From Desulfitobacterium dehalogenans ATCC 51507 (GTDB taxonomy: Bacteria; Bacillota; Desulfitobacteriia; Desulfitobacteriales; Desulfitobacteriaceae), in assembly GCF_000243155.2 (NCBI RefSeq), contig NC_018017.1:1-64000 (forward strand): a DNA stretch of 64,000 nucleotides, given 5' to 3'. Shown here in pieces: positions 27,979 to 37,900 of this stretch (its first letter is position 1; the number at the start of each line of letters is the position of its first letter). The position numbers and the translations under genes were made by a program. The notes beneath the pieces were generated by a model that saw only the letters and a list, made by a program, of their open reading frames with translations, was not told the origin of the DNA and searched no databases.

Positions 27979-28439
27979 AGCATTTTCTCAAAAACCCGGC
28001 AGTCAATGCGATAGGATTAAGCCTATTTACCGCCTTCTACGGGTTAATCTTTATTGTTACTTCCGGACATCTTGAATTTGAAAATCTCTTATATTACAAC
28101 CGGGCAACGGCCATTCATCCCTTTTGGACCGGCTGGAGCAATTTTCTGGCTTCCGGACATCACGCATACATTGCTTATGCCTTAATAGGGATAACCGTAC
28201 TGGTTGTACTTATGCTGATCTTTCGCCGTCATCACTATGATGAGTACCACACAGCCTACCTTATCCAGTGCCTTGCAGTAGCTGCCATCCTTACACTTGC
28301 CGCCATTGCCGGATTTTATCTGATGATATTGAGTGAGCCTAACGGCATTGTCGAAAAGTTTACTCTGTTCATCGTCATACACTGGACAACGGTAGTGCTG
28401 GCAGACCTGGTTTATGTGCTGGTATGCAGATGGAGATAG
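27975..28439 (+). CDS. four-helix membrane protein of unknown function
   Basis: The 154-residue protein has four hydrophobic segments (about 12-32, 65-85, 98-118, 128-150) and a HH-rich loop (FRRHHYDEYHTAY). I do not recognise the family. The 4-base overlap with the XRE gene and the 3-base gap to the radical SAM gene place it in a three-gene operon. Confidence 0.7.
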   Translation: MKHFLKNPAVNAIGLSLFTAFYGLIFIVTSGHLEFENLLYYNRATAIHPFWTGWSNFLASGHHAYIAYALIGITVLVVLMLIFRRHHYDEYHTAYLIQCLAVAAILTLAAIAGFYLMILSEPNGIVEKFTLFIVIHWTTVVLADLVYVLVCRWR

Positions 28440-28442
28440 GAT

Positions 28443-29780
28443 ATGAGAATCGTACTGATTCAACCTAAAATGAATAAAAGGCCTATGGATACTGATTTGA
28501 AGACTCGTATGGCTCCTCCTTTGTCACTGCTTACGCTGATGAGTCTTACACCTGAGGGTCATGAAGTGATCATGGTTAATGAAAATGTGGAGAAAATAGA
28601 TTATCACTGCGGTGCGGAGATGGTCGGCATCACCATAACTTTGGATGTCATGCCCAGAGCAGCAGAGATTGCGAAAAAATTCCGCCGACTGGGAATACCT
28701 GTGGTGGCAGGCGGAATTCACGTTACGAGCAGTTCGGATGAGTGCAGCGGATATTTCGACGCTGTTTGTATCGGCGCTGCCGAGCGGGTATGGGCATCTA
28801 TGATAGAAGATGCTGCACGGGGCAGGCTTCAGCAGGTTTATCATGACATGGCGGATTTTCGGGGAGATGAGATTGTCCCTCCGGCCTACAACAGAATCGA
28901 TAAAAGCCGCTACCTCTATACAAACGTTATCACCACAAGCCGCGGCTGTCCCAACCGATGTGACTTCTGCTATAACAGCTGCCAAAACAGGATGTATATC
29001 CGTCGCCCTGTCGAGGATGTGCTCAGGGATATCGAATTCCTGGGAACCCGGCATATCCTTTTTATTGATGATAATTTTATCGGTGTGCCTTCCTACACTT
29101 GTGAATTACTTAATAAGCTGCGGGGAATGGACCTTAAATGGAGTGCGGCTGTGACCACTAAAATAGCCGACCATCCCGATTTGCTGGATCTAATGGCTGA
29201 GACGGGTTGCCAAAGTCTTTTTATCGGCTTTGAATCAATCAATAACTCGTCTTTACATGGGGTAAATAAGGACAATCACTTTGAGAAATATGAAAAGCTT
29301 GCCGCAGAAATTCACAGCCGAGGCATTATGATCAATGCCAGCATGGTATTCGGCCTGGACGGGGATGAACCGGATGTTTTTCAGAGAACACTGGATTGGC
29401 TGGTAAAGAATAAGATCGAAACCCTGACTTCCCATATTCTCACTCCATACCCCGGCACAGAGCTATATCGCCGAATGAAAGATGAAGGACGAATAACTGA
29501 TCATGAGCTGTCAAAGTACAATACGGCTCATGTAGTATTTCAACCTAAAGGCATGACAGCGGAGGAATTGTACGAGGGTTACCTTTGGATATACCGGGAG
29601 TTTTACTCCTTTCCCAATATATTGCGCCGTATGCCGGAGCATAGAGCACAACGAAAATCTTATCTCTTATTTAATATTTTTTACCGCAAATTAGGCCGGT
29701 TCACATCGGCACTGGCGCGGATCGTCCCTATGGGGGCGGTAGGGCGGCTAGCGGCAAGAATCTCCTATAGGGTAAAATGA
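28443..29780 (+). CDS. B12-binding-domain radical SAM protein
   Basis: The 445-residue protein has an N-terminal cobalamin-binding-like domain (MRIVLIQPKMN; VAGGIHVTSS, about 1-140), a radical SAM motif TTSRGCPNRCDFCYNS (CxxxCxxC, about 161-170) and a C-terminal extension after LTPYPGTELYRRM. The family includes methyltransferases and cyclases acting on lipids or bacteriochlorin-type rings; the substrate cannot be told. No canonical DXHXXG-type B12 motif is visible, so cobalamin binding is uncertain. G/C-rich codon use and the XRE partner suggest a mobile operon. Confidence 0.85.
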   Translation: MRIVLIQPKMNKRPMDTDLKTRMAPPLSLLTLMSLTPEGHEVIMVNENVEKIDYHCGAEMVGITITLDVMPRAAEIAKKFRRLGIPVVAGGIHVTSSSDECSGYFDAVCIGAAERVWASMIEDAARGRLQQVYHDMADFRGDEIVPPAYNRIDKSRYLYTNVITTSRGCPNRCDFCYNSCQNRMYIRRPVEDVLRDIEFLGTRHILFIDDNFIGVPSYTCELLNKLRGMDLKWSAAVTTKIADHPDLLDLMAETGCQSLFIGFESINNSSLHGVNKDNHFEKYEKLAAEIHSRGIMINASMVFGLDGDEPDVFQRTLDWLVKNKIETLTSHILTPYPGTELYRRMKDEGRITDHELSKYNTAHVVFQPKGMTAEELYEGYLWIYREFYSFPNILRRMPEHRAQRKSYLLFNIFYRKLGRFTSALARIVPMGAVGRLAARISYRVK

Positions 29781-29825
29781 CATGATAGGTCCAGCGGAGA
29801 GATAAAGATATCTGATACCCTGAAC

Positions 29826-30587
29826 TCAGCAAATTTTCATTTTGATTAAAAGCTTGTCGAAGCTCTTTTCGGAAAGTATCTCGTTGGTAATAAATTTGCC
29901 GTTATAAAAAAGGGCATAGGTGGTAAATGGATTGGGTGCCTTTTGTCCCTGTTCCGTTGTATCAAGTTTAATGGCTTGAACAGCAAACCCTTTTGATGTT
30001 AGATGATTTATAAGGATCGGGACATATTTTTCAGTATGGGGACATTGGTTTGTATAATAGATAACCCAGCCTTTATGATCAATAAGGTCGTTTTTCACAA
30101 ACTCTTTGAATTGGGGAATGTTTGCTTGGGCACTGAAGGGAAGATAGAGCAGTTCATAATAAGGAACCGCTTTATCTGCTATTTTAAAGCCTTTGTATTT
30201 CAGATACTTGGGATCAGAGAGAAAGGGCATTTTCTTCTCCGTAGATAAAATAACAATCCCCTCTTTCCCTTTTTCCTTTGAATCATTGATGCAGCGTTCC
30301 AGTAATAAATTAGCATATCCCTGACCTTTGTACTGTCCGGAAACCCAGAAGCAATTAATGAACATATAGTTATCGGCCACAATAGGGCACCACGCTTTTT
30401 CTGCAGGAATATATTCGATAAAAACTTTTCCACGTACATCTAATTTATCGAAGACCAATCCCTCGGATAAGCGTTTTCTGAGCCAATCTTTTTTTGATGA
30501 AACCCCGGATTCTCCTTTTTTATCGGTAATTGCACAGCAAATATGTTCGGAATCCAGATTGTCCAATGTTAATCTTTTAAACTCCAT
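29826..30587 (-). CDS. GNAT N-acetyltransferase with YoaP-like C-terminal domain
   Basis: The 253-residue protein starts MEFKRLTLDNLDSEHICCAI. It has a GNAT core with the acetyl-CoA loop QYKGQGYANLLLERC (about 92-106) and a C-terminal YoaP-type domain (VIYYTNQCPHTEKYVP). The ATG at 30587 is preceded by GAGGTGG; an in-frame GTG at 30596 overlaps that site. The acceptor substrate is unknown. Convergent with the radical SAM gene. Confidence 0.8.
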   Translation of the reverse strand: MEFKRLTLDNLDSEHICCAITDKKGESGVSSKKDWLRKRLSEGLVFDKLDVRGKVFIEYIPAEKAWCPIVADNYMFINCFWVSGQYKGQGYANLLLERCINDSKEKGKEGIVILSTEKKMPFLSDPKYLKYKGFKIADKAVPYYELLYLPFSAQANIPQFKEFVKNDLIDHKGWVIYYTNQCPHTEKYVPILINHLTSKGFAVQAIKLDTTEQGQKAPNPFTTYALFYNGKFITNEILSEKSFDKLLIKMKIC

Positions 30588-30743
30588 AAATTCCACCTCA
30601 CTCCCATGGTTAATATTCGTCAGGACTACCCGCTTTCCTTGCTCTTATCGACATTTATTTACCTTATTATGGATTTAATTTCGTTGTTATTTGCATGTGA
30701 ATCGATTAAAATCTTCTTGAAAGCAATTTCGGGAGGAATTAAT

Positions 30744-30914
30744 GTGGAAAAGAGGTTATTAAAGAAGATTGAGGTGCTTCGTAGAAAATTGTATCGATAT
30801 GCTACGACACGCAGCTTAGTTGATGATGAGGTCGTAGAGTTAAGTCAAGAGCTGGATCATCTTTTGAATCAATATCAGCGTTTGGATAAGTACAGACAGA
30901 TGTCTTTTTGGTGA
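30744..30914 (+). CDS. Spo0E-like aspartyl-phosphate phosphatase
   Basis: A 56-residue protein starting VEKRLLKKIEVLRRKLYRYA. It carries the Spo0E signature SQELDHLLNQYQ. Such proteins dephosphorylate Spo0A-P and delay sporulation. The GTG at 30744 has GGGAGG upstream; the longer open frame from 30606 lacks one and would add an unrelated hydrophobic stretch. Length and motif both fit the family. Confidence 0.85.
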   Translation: MEKRLLKKIEVLRRKLYRYATTRSLVDDEVVELSQELDHLLNQYQRLDKYRQMSFW

Positions 30915-30962
30915 TTTTACTGCTTATTCCATTGGCGGAAATATTATTTTATTCGTCTTTTA

Positions 30963-30991
30963 TTGACATGTCTCTAATGTTAGCTTATAAT
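30963..30991 (+). promoter_or_regulatory. promoter of tRNA-Ser(GGA)
   Basis: Perfect TTGACA (30963-30968), 17-base spacer and perfect TATAAT (30986-30991), 45 bases before the tRNA. Confidence 0.85.
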
Positions 30992-31035
30992 AAGCTTCGT
31001 CACCAAATTTCATAGTCTTTTGACAAGACGAACAC

Positions 31036-31129
31036 GGAGAGATGGCTGAGCTGGTCGAAGGCGCTCGCCTGGAAAGCGAGTACATGGGGTTGACCTGTGT
31101 CGAGGGTTCGAATCCCTCTCTCTCCGCCA
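31036..31129 (+). tRNA. tRNA-Ser (anticodon GGA)
   Basis: A 94-base class II tRNA with acceptor GGAGAGA/TCTCTCC, anticodon GGA in CCTGGAAAG, long variable arm, T arm GGTTCGAATCC and encoded CCA. It marks the right edge of the accessory region that starts after tRNA-Ser(CGA). Confidence 0.97.
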
Positions 31130-31141
31130 TAAGCGCATTTT

Positions 31142-31187
31142 AGCCAAGTTTGATTCGTTTCGTATTCGACTTTGGCTTTTTATTTTG
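31142..31187 (+). terminator. terminator after tRNA-Ser(GGA)
   Basis: AGCCAAGT...ACTTTGGCT stem with an inner CGAAT-type dyad, followed by TTTTATTTT. Confidence 0.75.
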
Positions 31188-31188
31188 T

Positions 31189-31194
31189 TATAAT
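31189..31194 (+). promoter_or_regulatory. -10 element of the SRP RNA gene
   Basis: TATAAT lies 7 bases before the predicted SRP RNA 5' end. A weaker TTCGAC 18 bases upstream, inside the previous terminator, is the best -35. Confidence 0.6.
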
Positions 31195-31200
31195 TGATTT

Positions 31201-31467
31201 GGCCGTGCTAGACGGGGAGGTAGCGGATCCTTGTACTCGCAACCCGCTTTAGCGAGGTGGAACTCCTGCATGAGGGCAGCGTTTGTGGAGCGGCCGGGGC
31301 TAATTGTGATGAGGTCTGGGTCTTGCGCAACAGAGCACTTCGAACCGTGTCAGGTCCTGACGGAAGCAGCACTAAGGAGCAAACTCTGTGTGCCGCAAGG
31401 TCGCCTAGGCTGAGCAGTGAATCTCGGATTCGTCCGGAAGCGTCTGTTCGAGTAAAGGTGCACGGCC
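31201..31467 (+). ncRNA. ffs: signal recognition particle RNA, large Bacillus type
   Basis: The 5' GCCGTGC and 3' GCACGGC ends pair, enclosing about 267 nt. The domain IV core GTCAGGTCCTGACGGAAGCA (about 31349-31368) is the Ffh-binding hairpin with its GGAA tetraloop-like tip. The size matches the Alu-containing SRP RNA of Bacillus and Clostridia rather than the 4.5S form. It lies just upstream of dnaX, as in B. subtilis. Open frames through this stretch are chance. Confidence 0.93.
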
Positions 31468-31525
31468 TTAAATATTATCATAAAGGTGGTCTAGTACCAT
31501 CTTTTTTGCGTAAGGTGGGAGCCCA

Positions 31526-33196
31526 ATGGCTTATTTGGCCTTATACCGCGAATGGAGACCGAAGAATTTTAAAGATATGGTAGGGCAGGAGCATGTCACA
31601 AAGACGTTGATGAACGCTCTCGTGCAGAGTAAAGTAGCTCATGCCTACCTTTTAAGTGGACCGAGAGGGACTGGTAAGACCACTACAGCGAAGGTCTTGG
31701 CCAAGGCTTTAAATTGTGAGCACCGGGATGGGGTTGAGCCTTGCAATCAATGCCCTTCCTGTCTGAGCATCGATCAAGGAAGCGCGATGGAAGTCTTTGA
31801 GATCGATGCAGCTTCCAATCGGGGAATTGATGAAATCCGTGATTTACGGGATAAGGTTCGCTTAAGTGCCGGAGAAAGCAAATATAAGGTTTATATTATT
31901 GATGAAGTTCATATGTTGACTACCGAAGCCTTTAACGCCCTTCTCAAGACCCTGGAGGAACCCCCTGAGCGGGTGGTGTTTATTCTGGCTACCACGGAAG
32001 TCCATAAAATCCCCTTAACCATTCTTTCCCGGGTTCAACGCTTTGAATTCCATCGGATTTCCTTGGAGCAAATTTACAAACATTTAGATAAAGTATGCCA
32101 AACTATAGGTCGGGACGTGGATTCAGAAGCCCTCCAGATTATCGCCCAAAAATCTGAAGGGGGGCTGAGAGATGCTTTGAGCATTTTGGATCAGTGCCTC
32201 CTGCTGGATGGGAAGCTGGGAGTGGAGCAGGTCTATCAAGTCCTGGGAATGGTAGGGGAAGAATTCAGCGCCAAACTTGTGGATCACCTCTTGGCTAGAG
32301 ACTATGCCAAGACCTTAGGTTTTTTAGGGGAAGGCATAAATCAAGGGATGGATCCCAGACAGATTATCCGCGAACTGTTGGATTATCTGCGGCAAGCTTT
32401 GCTCTATACTTCAACTCAAGCCTTCCCTCATATTGCGCCCCATCTTAAGGAGCATTTGGCTTTTCAATGCGAAACCATTGGACTCAAAACCCTATTGCAA
32501 TGGATAGGAATTCTGCTTCAGGGAGAAAGTCAGTTAAAATATGCTGCTAATGCCCGTTTAGCGGCGGAACTTCTTTTGGTTCAAGTGATTTATGACTCCG
32601 GGCCCAGTTATGGCAAGGAATCTCCACAAGTTCTGGAACGATTGCAGGAATTAGAGGAGGAGATCAAGAACCTTTCTTCAGGGAAGAGTCGCAAAGAAAG
32701 TAAAGTAGAATCACCCAAGAAGGCCGAGGAGAGAAGTTCCGACCTACCGAGTCATAAAAAGCATGTTGAGTCTCCAGTCCAGGATAAACCTGTAAGTACC
32801 CAAGAAGGCAAAGATAGTTCTTCCCTGTCCTTTCAGGATGTCCAAGGGCATTGGGGAGAGGTTTTAGAGCAAGTAAGAAAACGCAAAAAATCCACCCATG
32901 CTTTTTTGATGGAAGGTAAGCCCGTTGAATTGGATGGAGATACTTTGGTTATCGTATTTAAAGAAGGTTTTTCTTTCCATCGCGATAAGGTCAATCAGAA
33001 GGAAAACAGGGAAACAATCGAAGAGGTTCTCGGGAGTCTATTTGGCAAAGCCTATGCTTTGCAAAGTCTGTTGGAAAATGAATATGTAAAAGGCAACAAG
33101 GATTCAGATCAAGCTGAGAAATCAAAGGAGAATCCGATGGTCAAAAAAGCAGCTGATTTATTTGGATCGGATTTATTGATTGTTCAAGAAGAATAG
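31526..33196 (+). CDS. dnaX: DNA polymerase III gamma/tau subunit
   Basis: The clamp-loader ATPase, 556 residues. Walker [13 protein letters not shown] lies at about 45, the zinc motif at CNQCPSC, Walker B at [10 protein letters not shown] and the SRC motif at [10 protein letters not shown] charged Ser/Lys linker (about 380-430) precedes the tau C-terminal domain. The ATG at 31526 follows GGTGGGAG. Confidence 0.97.
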   Translation: MAYLALYREWRPKNFKDMVGQEHVTKTLMNALVQSKVAHAYLLSGPRGTGKTTTAKVLAKALNCEHRDGVEPCNQCPSCLSIDQGSAMEVFEIDAASNRGIDEIRDLRDKVRLSAGESKYKVYIIDEVHMLTTEAFNALLKTLEEPPERVVFILATTEVHKIPLTILSRVQRFEFHRISLEQIYKHLDKVCQTIGRDVDSEALQIIAQKSEGGLRDALSILDQCLLLDGKLGVEQVYQVLGMVGEEFSAKLVDHLLARDYAKTLGFLGEGINQGMDPRQIIRELLDYLRQALLYTSTQAFPHIAPHLKEHLAFQCETIGLKTLLQWIGILLQGESQLKYAANARLAAELLLVQVIYDSGPSYGKESPQVLERLQELEEEIKNLSSGKSRKESKVESPKKAEERSSDLPSHKKHVESPVQDKPVSTQEGKDSSSLSFQDVQGHWGEVLEQVRKRKKSTHAFLMEGKPVELDGDTLVIVFKEGFSFHRDKVNQKENRETIEEVLGSLFGKAYALQSLLENEYVKGNKDSDQAEKSKENPMVKKAADLFGSDLLIVQEE

Positions 33197-33215
33197 TGTA
33201 AGGAGTGTAGTTGAA

Positions 33216-33548
33216 ATGGCATTTAAAGGCGGCGGTATGGGGAATATGAGCAATATGCTTAAACAAGCTCAGAAGCTCCAGGAAGAAATGGCGAGAGCTC
33301 AAGAGGAGCTTAAGACTCGCACAGTTGAGGCATCTGTAGGCGGGGGCGCCGTTCAGGTTGTGGTCAATGGGAAAAATGAACTGGTAGAGCTGAAGATTAA
33401 ACCGGAAGCTGTAGACCCTGATGATGTGGAGATGCTGGAGGATTTGGTCAAAGCCGCAGTCAACGAGGGCTTGCGTAAGGTGGAAGAGCTTGTATCCTCA
33501 GAAATGGGCAAATTAACCAATGGTTTGAAAATTCCCGGTCTCTTCTAA
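33216..33548 (+). CDS. ebfC: YbaB/EbfC family nucleoid-associated protein
   Basis: A 110-residue protein starting [22 protein letters not shown], with [16 protein letters not shown] and ending [12 protein letters not shown]. This is the standard YbaB/EbfC DNA-binding family encoded between dnaX and recR. The ATG at 33216 follows AAGGAG; an in-frame start inside dnaX at 33180 is unlikely. Confidence 0.95.
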   Translation: MAFKGGGMGNMSNMLKQAQKLQEEMARAQEELKTRTVEASVGGGAVQVVVNGKNELVELKIKPEAVDPDDVEMLEDLVKAAVNEGLRKVEELVSSEMGKLTNGLKIPGLF

Positions 33549-33558
33549 GTGAGGAACT

Positions 33559-34155
33559 ATGGATTTTTTAAATTATCCTGAACCCCTTGCTGATTTGATT
33601 GCGGGTTTATCCCGCTTACCTGGGATTGGACCCAAAACGGCAGGCCGCTTAGCTTTTTATCTTCTGCAGCAACCCCAAGTGGCCGAGAATTTAGCAGAAA
33701 CCATTATCAAGGCTCAGCAAGAAATCAAGCAGTGCTCTCTATGCTGCAACTATACGGATCATGACCCTTGCTCTATTTGTACCGGGGAGAAAAGGGATGC
33801 TTCCCTTCTCTGCATTGTGGAGCAGCCCCGGGATGTGGTTTCTTTAGAGAAAACAAGAGAATTTAAAGGGCTTTATCATGTCTTGCATGGCGTTATATCC
33901 CCTTTGGAAGGGATCGGGCCGGAGCAGCTCACGATTCCTAAGCTCTTAGGGCGGTTGGAAGGAATCAAGGAAGTCGTCATGGCCATGAACCCAACGGTAG
34001 AAGGAGAAGCTACCGCTATGTACTTATCCAAGCTGCTTAAGCCTTTAGGAATTAAGGTGACGCGTATCGCCCATGGTTTACCGGTGGGCGGAGATCTGGA
34101 GTATGCCGATGAAATTACCATTGCTCGTGCTTTAGAAGGCCGTCGCCAGATATAA
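33559..34155 (+). CDS. recR: recombination protein RecR
   Basis: The 198-residue protein has the N-terminal helix-hairpin-helix ([19 protein letters not shown]), a zinc finger ([16 protein letters not shown]) and a TOPRIM domain ([34 protein letters not shown]). RecR works with RecO and RecF to load RecA. It begins 10 bases after ebfC. Confidence 0.97.
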   Translation: MDFLNYPEPLADLIAGLSRLPGIGPKTAGRLAFYLLQQPQVAENLAETIIKAQQEIKQCSLCCNYTDHDPCSICTGEKRDASLLCIVEQPRDVVSLEKTREFKGLYHVLHGVISPLEGIGPEQLTIPKLLGRLEGIKEVVMAMNPTVEGEATAMYLSKLLKPLGIKVTRIAHGLPVGGDLEYADEITIARALEGRRQI

Positions 34156-34244
34156 AGAGTGGTTCTCCAAAAATTAAGGTCAATAGTTCTTCTTTATCCA
34201 TTTTCTGCATAATGTGGACTAGTAGTGGTAAAGGAGGACTCGTC

Positions 34245-34499
34245 ATGACCTTAATTTTTTTGGCATTATTCATTCTATTGATCGCTTTAGTGGTTAAGAG
34301 CAGCTTAGGTCAACCTAATAAGTTCTTAAAGGCTGGGATTCATATCCTGGGGGGAATCGTAGGCTTATGGATCTTTGATTTAGTTTTGAGCGTAGTAGGA
34401 TTCGGTATTCCCATTAATGTATTTACCATAACTTTGGTCGGCCTTTTGGGATTTCCGGGAGTCGTGGCTTTAGTGGGCCTACAGGTCTTAGGCATTTAA
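34245..34499 (+). CDS. bofA: BofA family pro-sigma-K processing inhibitor
   Basis: An 84-residue membrane protein with three hydrophobic segments, ending VGLLGFPGVVALVGLQVLGI as in BofA. In sporulating cells BofA holds SpoIVFB inactive in the mother-cell membrane. The ATG at 34245 follows AAAGGAGG. Position after recR matches B. subtilis. Confidence 0.9.
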   Translation: MTLIFLALFILLIALVVKSSLGQPNKFLKAGIHILGGIVGLWIFDLVLSVVGFGIPINVFTITLVGLLGFPGVVALVGLQVLGI

Positions 34500-34959
34500 A
34501 AAGCTGGGGATTCTATTTTTTTCTACTATATTTAGAAATTATCCAAATTTTAGAGAAGATCTGGTTTTTAAATGTGATTCGTTTCATTTATTGCGAGTTT
34601 TTTACAGAATTATGGCTCTAGCTCCATTTTACGTCTTGACGGATTTATCCGGCTGAGAGTATACTGATACTGACTGCAGGGGACGTTTCGGTCTAGGTAC
34701 CGAAATAGTTCCCTCAATGCATTTTTATAGAATTTTTGCGAAAATTTAATCATTTAGATCCCGAAATTTTAAAAATTCTAAATAACACTTGATTGATACT
34801 TGCTATTTATTAATAGTAATTTTATTTATATGTCTAATATAAGAATAATCCTTTTTTTCTTATATTTATTCATTCTTTTTGTATGGGCAAGGTTTGGGTG
34901 AAAAAAGAATTTCTTTTCTAACCCTTTTATTAAATTATCTTTTTAGGAGGATGTACCAA
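34500..34959 (+). promoter_or_regulatory. PFOR promoter and long 5' leader
   Basis: TTGACG (34636-34641), an 18-base spacer and TATACT (34660-34665) give a promoter about 295 bases before the PFOR start. The transcript begins near a hairpin at 34678-34714, with GGGA/TCCC outer and TTCGGT/ACCGAA inner arms and a following ATGCATTTTTAT. The rest is AT-rich without a visible gene. The hairpin could be an attenuator or a stabiliser. Confidence 0.55.
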
Positions 34960-37900
34960 ATGGCAAAAATGAAGACAATGGATGGTAACGAAGCTGCTGC
35001 ACTGGCGTCGTATGCGTTTACAGAAGTAGCAACCATCTTCCCGATCACTCCCTCTTCAACCATGGCTGAATTGGTAGATGAATGGGCTGCCCATAACAAG
35101 AAAAATATTTTTGGTCAACCTGTCAAAGTTGTTGAGATGCAATCTGAAGCAGGAGCTGCCGGTGCAGTTCACGGGTCCCTCCAGGCTGGTGCTCTTACCA
35201 CCACCTACACAGCTTCTCAAGGTTTGCTCTTAATGATTCCGAATATGTATAAAATCGCCGGCGAGCTTTTGCCCAGCGTATTCCATGTTAGTGCTCGTGC
35301 TTTAGCTACTCATGCGCTTTCCATTTTCGGTGATCATCAGGATGTTATGTCCGTACGGGCTACCGGTTTTGCTCAATTGTCTTCACATAATGTTCAGGAA
35401 GCTTTAGACCTCGGCTTTATTGCCCATTTAGCCACAATCAAAGCCAAAGTTCCTTTCCTTCACTTCTTTGATGGATTCCGTACATCCCATGAAATTCAAA
35501 AAATCGAAGTGACAGATTATGATGATGTGGCAAAACTCTTAGACCGTGATGCTCTTCAAGCTTTCCGGGATAATGCTTTGAACCCTGAGCGTCCTGTTCT
35601 CCGTGGTACTGCCCAAAACCCGGATGTCTATTTCCAAGGCCGTGAAGTATCGAATCGTTATTATGATGCTGTTCCTGATATTGTAGCCCATTATATGGAC
35701 GAATATGCTAAGATCACCGGCCGTGAATACCATCCATTCCAATACTATGGTGCTGAAGATGCTGAGCGTGTGATCATCGCCATGGGTTCTGTCTGTGATA
35801 CAATTGAAGAAACTGTGGATTATTTAGTAGCACAAGGTGAAAAAGTGGGCGTGGTTAAGGTTCACCTCTTCCGTCCTTTCTCTACCAAATATCTGTTCAA
35901 GGTTCTTCCTAAGACCGTTAAAACTATCGCAGTTCTTGACCGGACCAAAGAGCCTGGCTCCACCGGTGAACCTCTCTATCTGGATGTTAAAGATTCCTTC
36001 TACAACCATGAATTAAAGCCTGTTATCGTGGGCGGACGTTATGGTTTAGGTTCTAAAGATACGACTCCTTCCCAAGTACTGGCTGTTTACAAGAATCTTG
36101 CCCAAGCTGAGCCTAAGAATGACTTCACCATCGGTATCGTGGACGATGTAACCTTCAAATCTTTACCGGAAGATGAAATCATCAACACTGCTCCTGAAGG
36201 CACTATTGCTTGTAAATTCTGGGGATTAGGCTCTGACGGTACCGTTGGCGCCAACAAACAAGCGATTAAAATTATTGGTGACCACACCACTATGTACGCT
36301 CAAGCTTATTTCCAATACGATTCGAAGAAATCCGGTGGTATCACCATTTCCCACGTTCGTTTTGGTAAAAAACCCATTAAATCCCCTTACTATGTATCCG
36401 ATGCTAACTATGTTGCCTGCCATAACCAAGCTTATGTTGGTCAATATGATCTGACCAAAGGTCTGAAGAAAGGCGGCTCTTTCGTCCTGAATTGCCAATG
36501 GAAGCCTGAAGAATTGGAAGAAAAGCTTCCTGCTTCTATGAAGAAATTCATTGCTAAAAATGATATTAAACTCTACATTATTGATGCAGTCTCTATCGCT
36601 CGGGAAATCGGCTTAGGTTCCCGCATTAATATGATCATGCAATCTGCTTTCTTCAAGCTTGCTAATGTTATTCCTGTAGAAGAAGCGATCGGCTATCTCA
36701 AGGAATCCGTAGTCAAAACTTATGGTCGAAAAGGCCAAAACATTGTTGATATGAACAATGCTGCTATTGATCGTGGAGTGGATTCCCTGGTCAAGATTGA
36801 TGTTCCTGCATCCTGGGCTGATGCTGCCGATGCACAAGCTGAAGCCGCTGCCACTGTGGATCTTCCTGATTATGTGGCTAACATCCAAAATGTCATGAAT
36901 GCTCAAGAAGGAGACAGCCTTCCTGTCAGCGCTTTCGTAGGCCGTGAAGACGGAACGGTACCTGTAGGAACTACCGCTTACGAAAAACGCGGTATTGCTG
37001 TGGTTGTGCCTGAATGGGATGTTGAAAAGTGTATTCAATGTAACCAATGCTCTTATGTATGTCCTCATGCGGCTATCCGCCCATTCTTGCTGAATGAAGA
37101 AGAAGTTGCCAATGCTCCCGAAGGCTTCGTGACCAAGAAAGCCCTCGGTAAAGAAGCTGAAGGCCTCCAACTTCGCGTTCAAGTGAGCCCGCTGGATTGC
37201 ACAGGCTGCGGAAACTGCGCCGAAGTATGCCCAGCTAAAGGCAAGGCCTTGGTCATGAAGGATTCGGCTGAACAGACTGCCGAGCAGGCCGGTAATTGGG
37301 AATATGCGCTGACCGTATCCAACAAAGCCGAGCGCTTTGATATTACTACCGTCAAAGGCAGCCAATTTGCACAACCTCTCCTCGAGTTCAACGGCGCTTG
37401 CCCAGGATGCGGAGAAACAGCTTATGTTAAGCTCCTCACCCAACTTTATGGAGATCGCATGATGATTGCCAACGCTACCGGATGTAGCTCCATCTGGGGT
37501 GGTAGTGCTCCTTCCGTACCGTATACTGTCAATGCTAAGGGACAAGGTCCTACCTGGGCTAACTCCCTCTTTGAGGACAATGCTGAGTTTGGTTACGGTA
37601 TGTATCTTGGCGTTCGTCAACAACGGGAAAAACTGGTTCTGTTGATGCAAGAAGCTTGCGAAACTGAAATCAGCGGCGACATGAAGGAAGCTTTCCAAGA
37701 GTGGATCGCCGGTATGGATGATGCAGATGCTTCTAAAGCTGCAACGGTTAAGGTTCGTGCGGCTCTGGACGCTTACGAAGGCGATAGCGCTTTGATTGCC
37801 GATATTAAAGGCAGAAAAGATCATCTTGTTAAGAAATCCCAATGGATCGTCGGTGGAGACGGTTGGGCTTATGATATCGGTTATGGTGGTTTAGACCATG

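Noticed and set aside
30606-30743. N-terminal extension of the Spo0E-like gene
   Set aside because: The extension has no ribosome site; the GTG at 30744 has GGGAGG and gives the normal family length.
12373-31035. Prophage or integrative element
   Set aside because: No integrase, phage structural or conjugation gene is present; only one small IS is seen.
31231-31583. Open frames of 60 and 108 codons before dnaX
   Set aside because: They lie mostly within the SRP RNA and have no ribosome site; the RNA explains the sequence.
36613-37842. 409-codon minus-strand frame inside PFOR
   Set aside because: It is antisense to a well-conserved coding region and has no start signals or recognisable domain.
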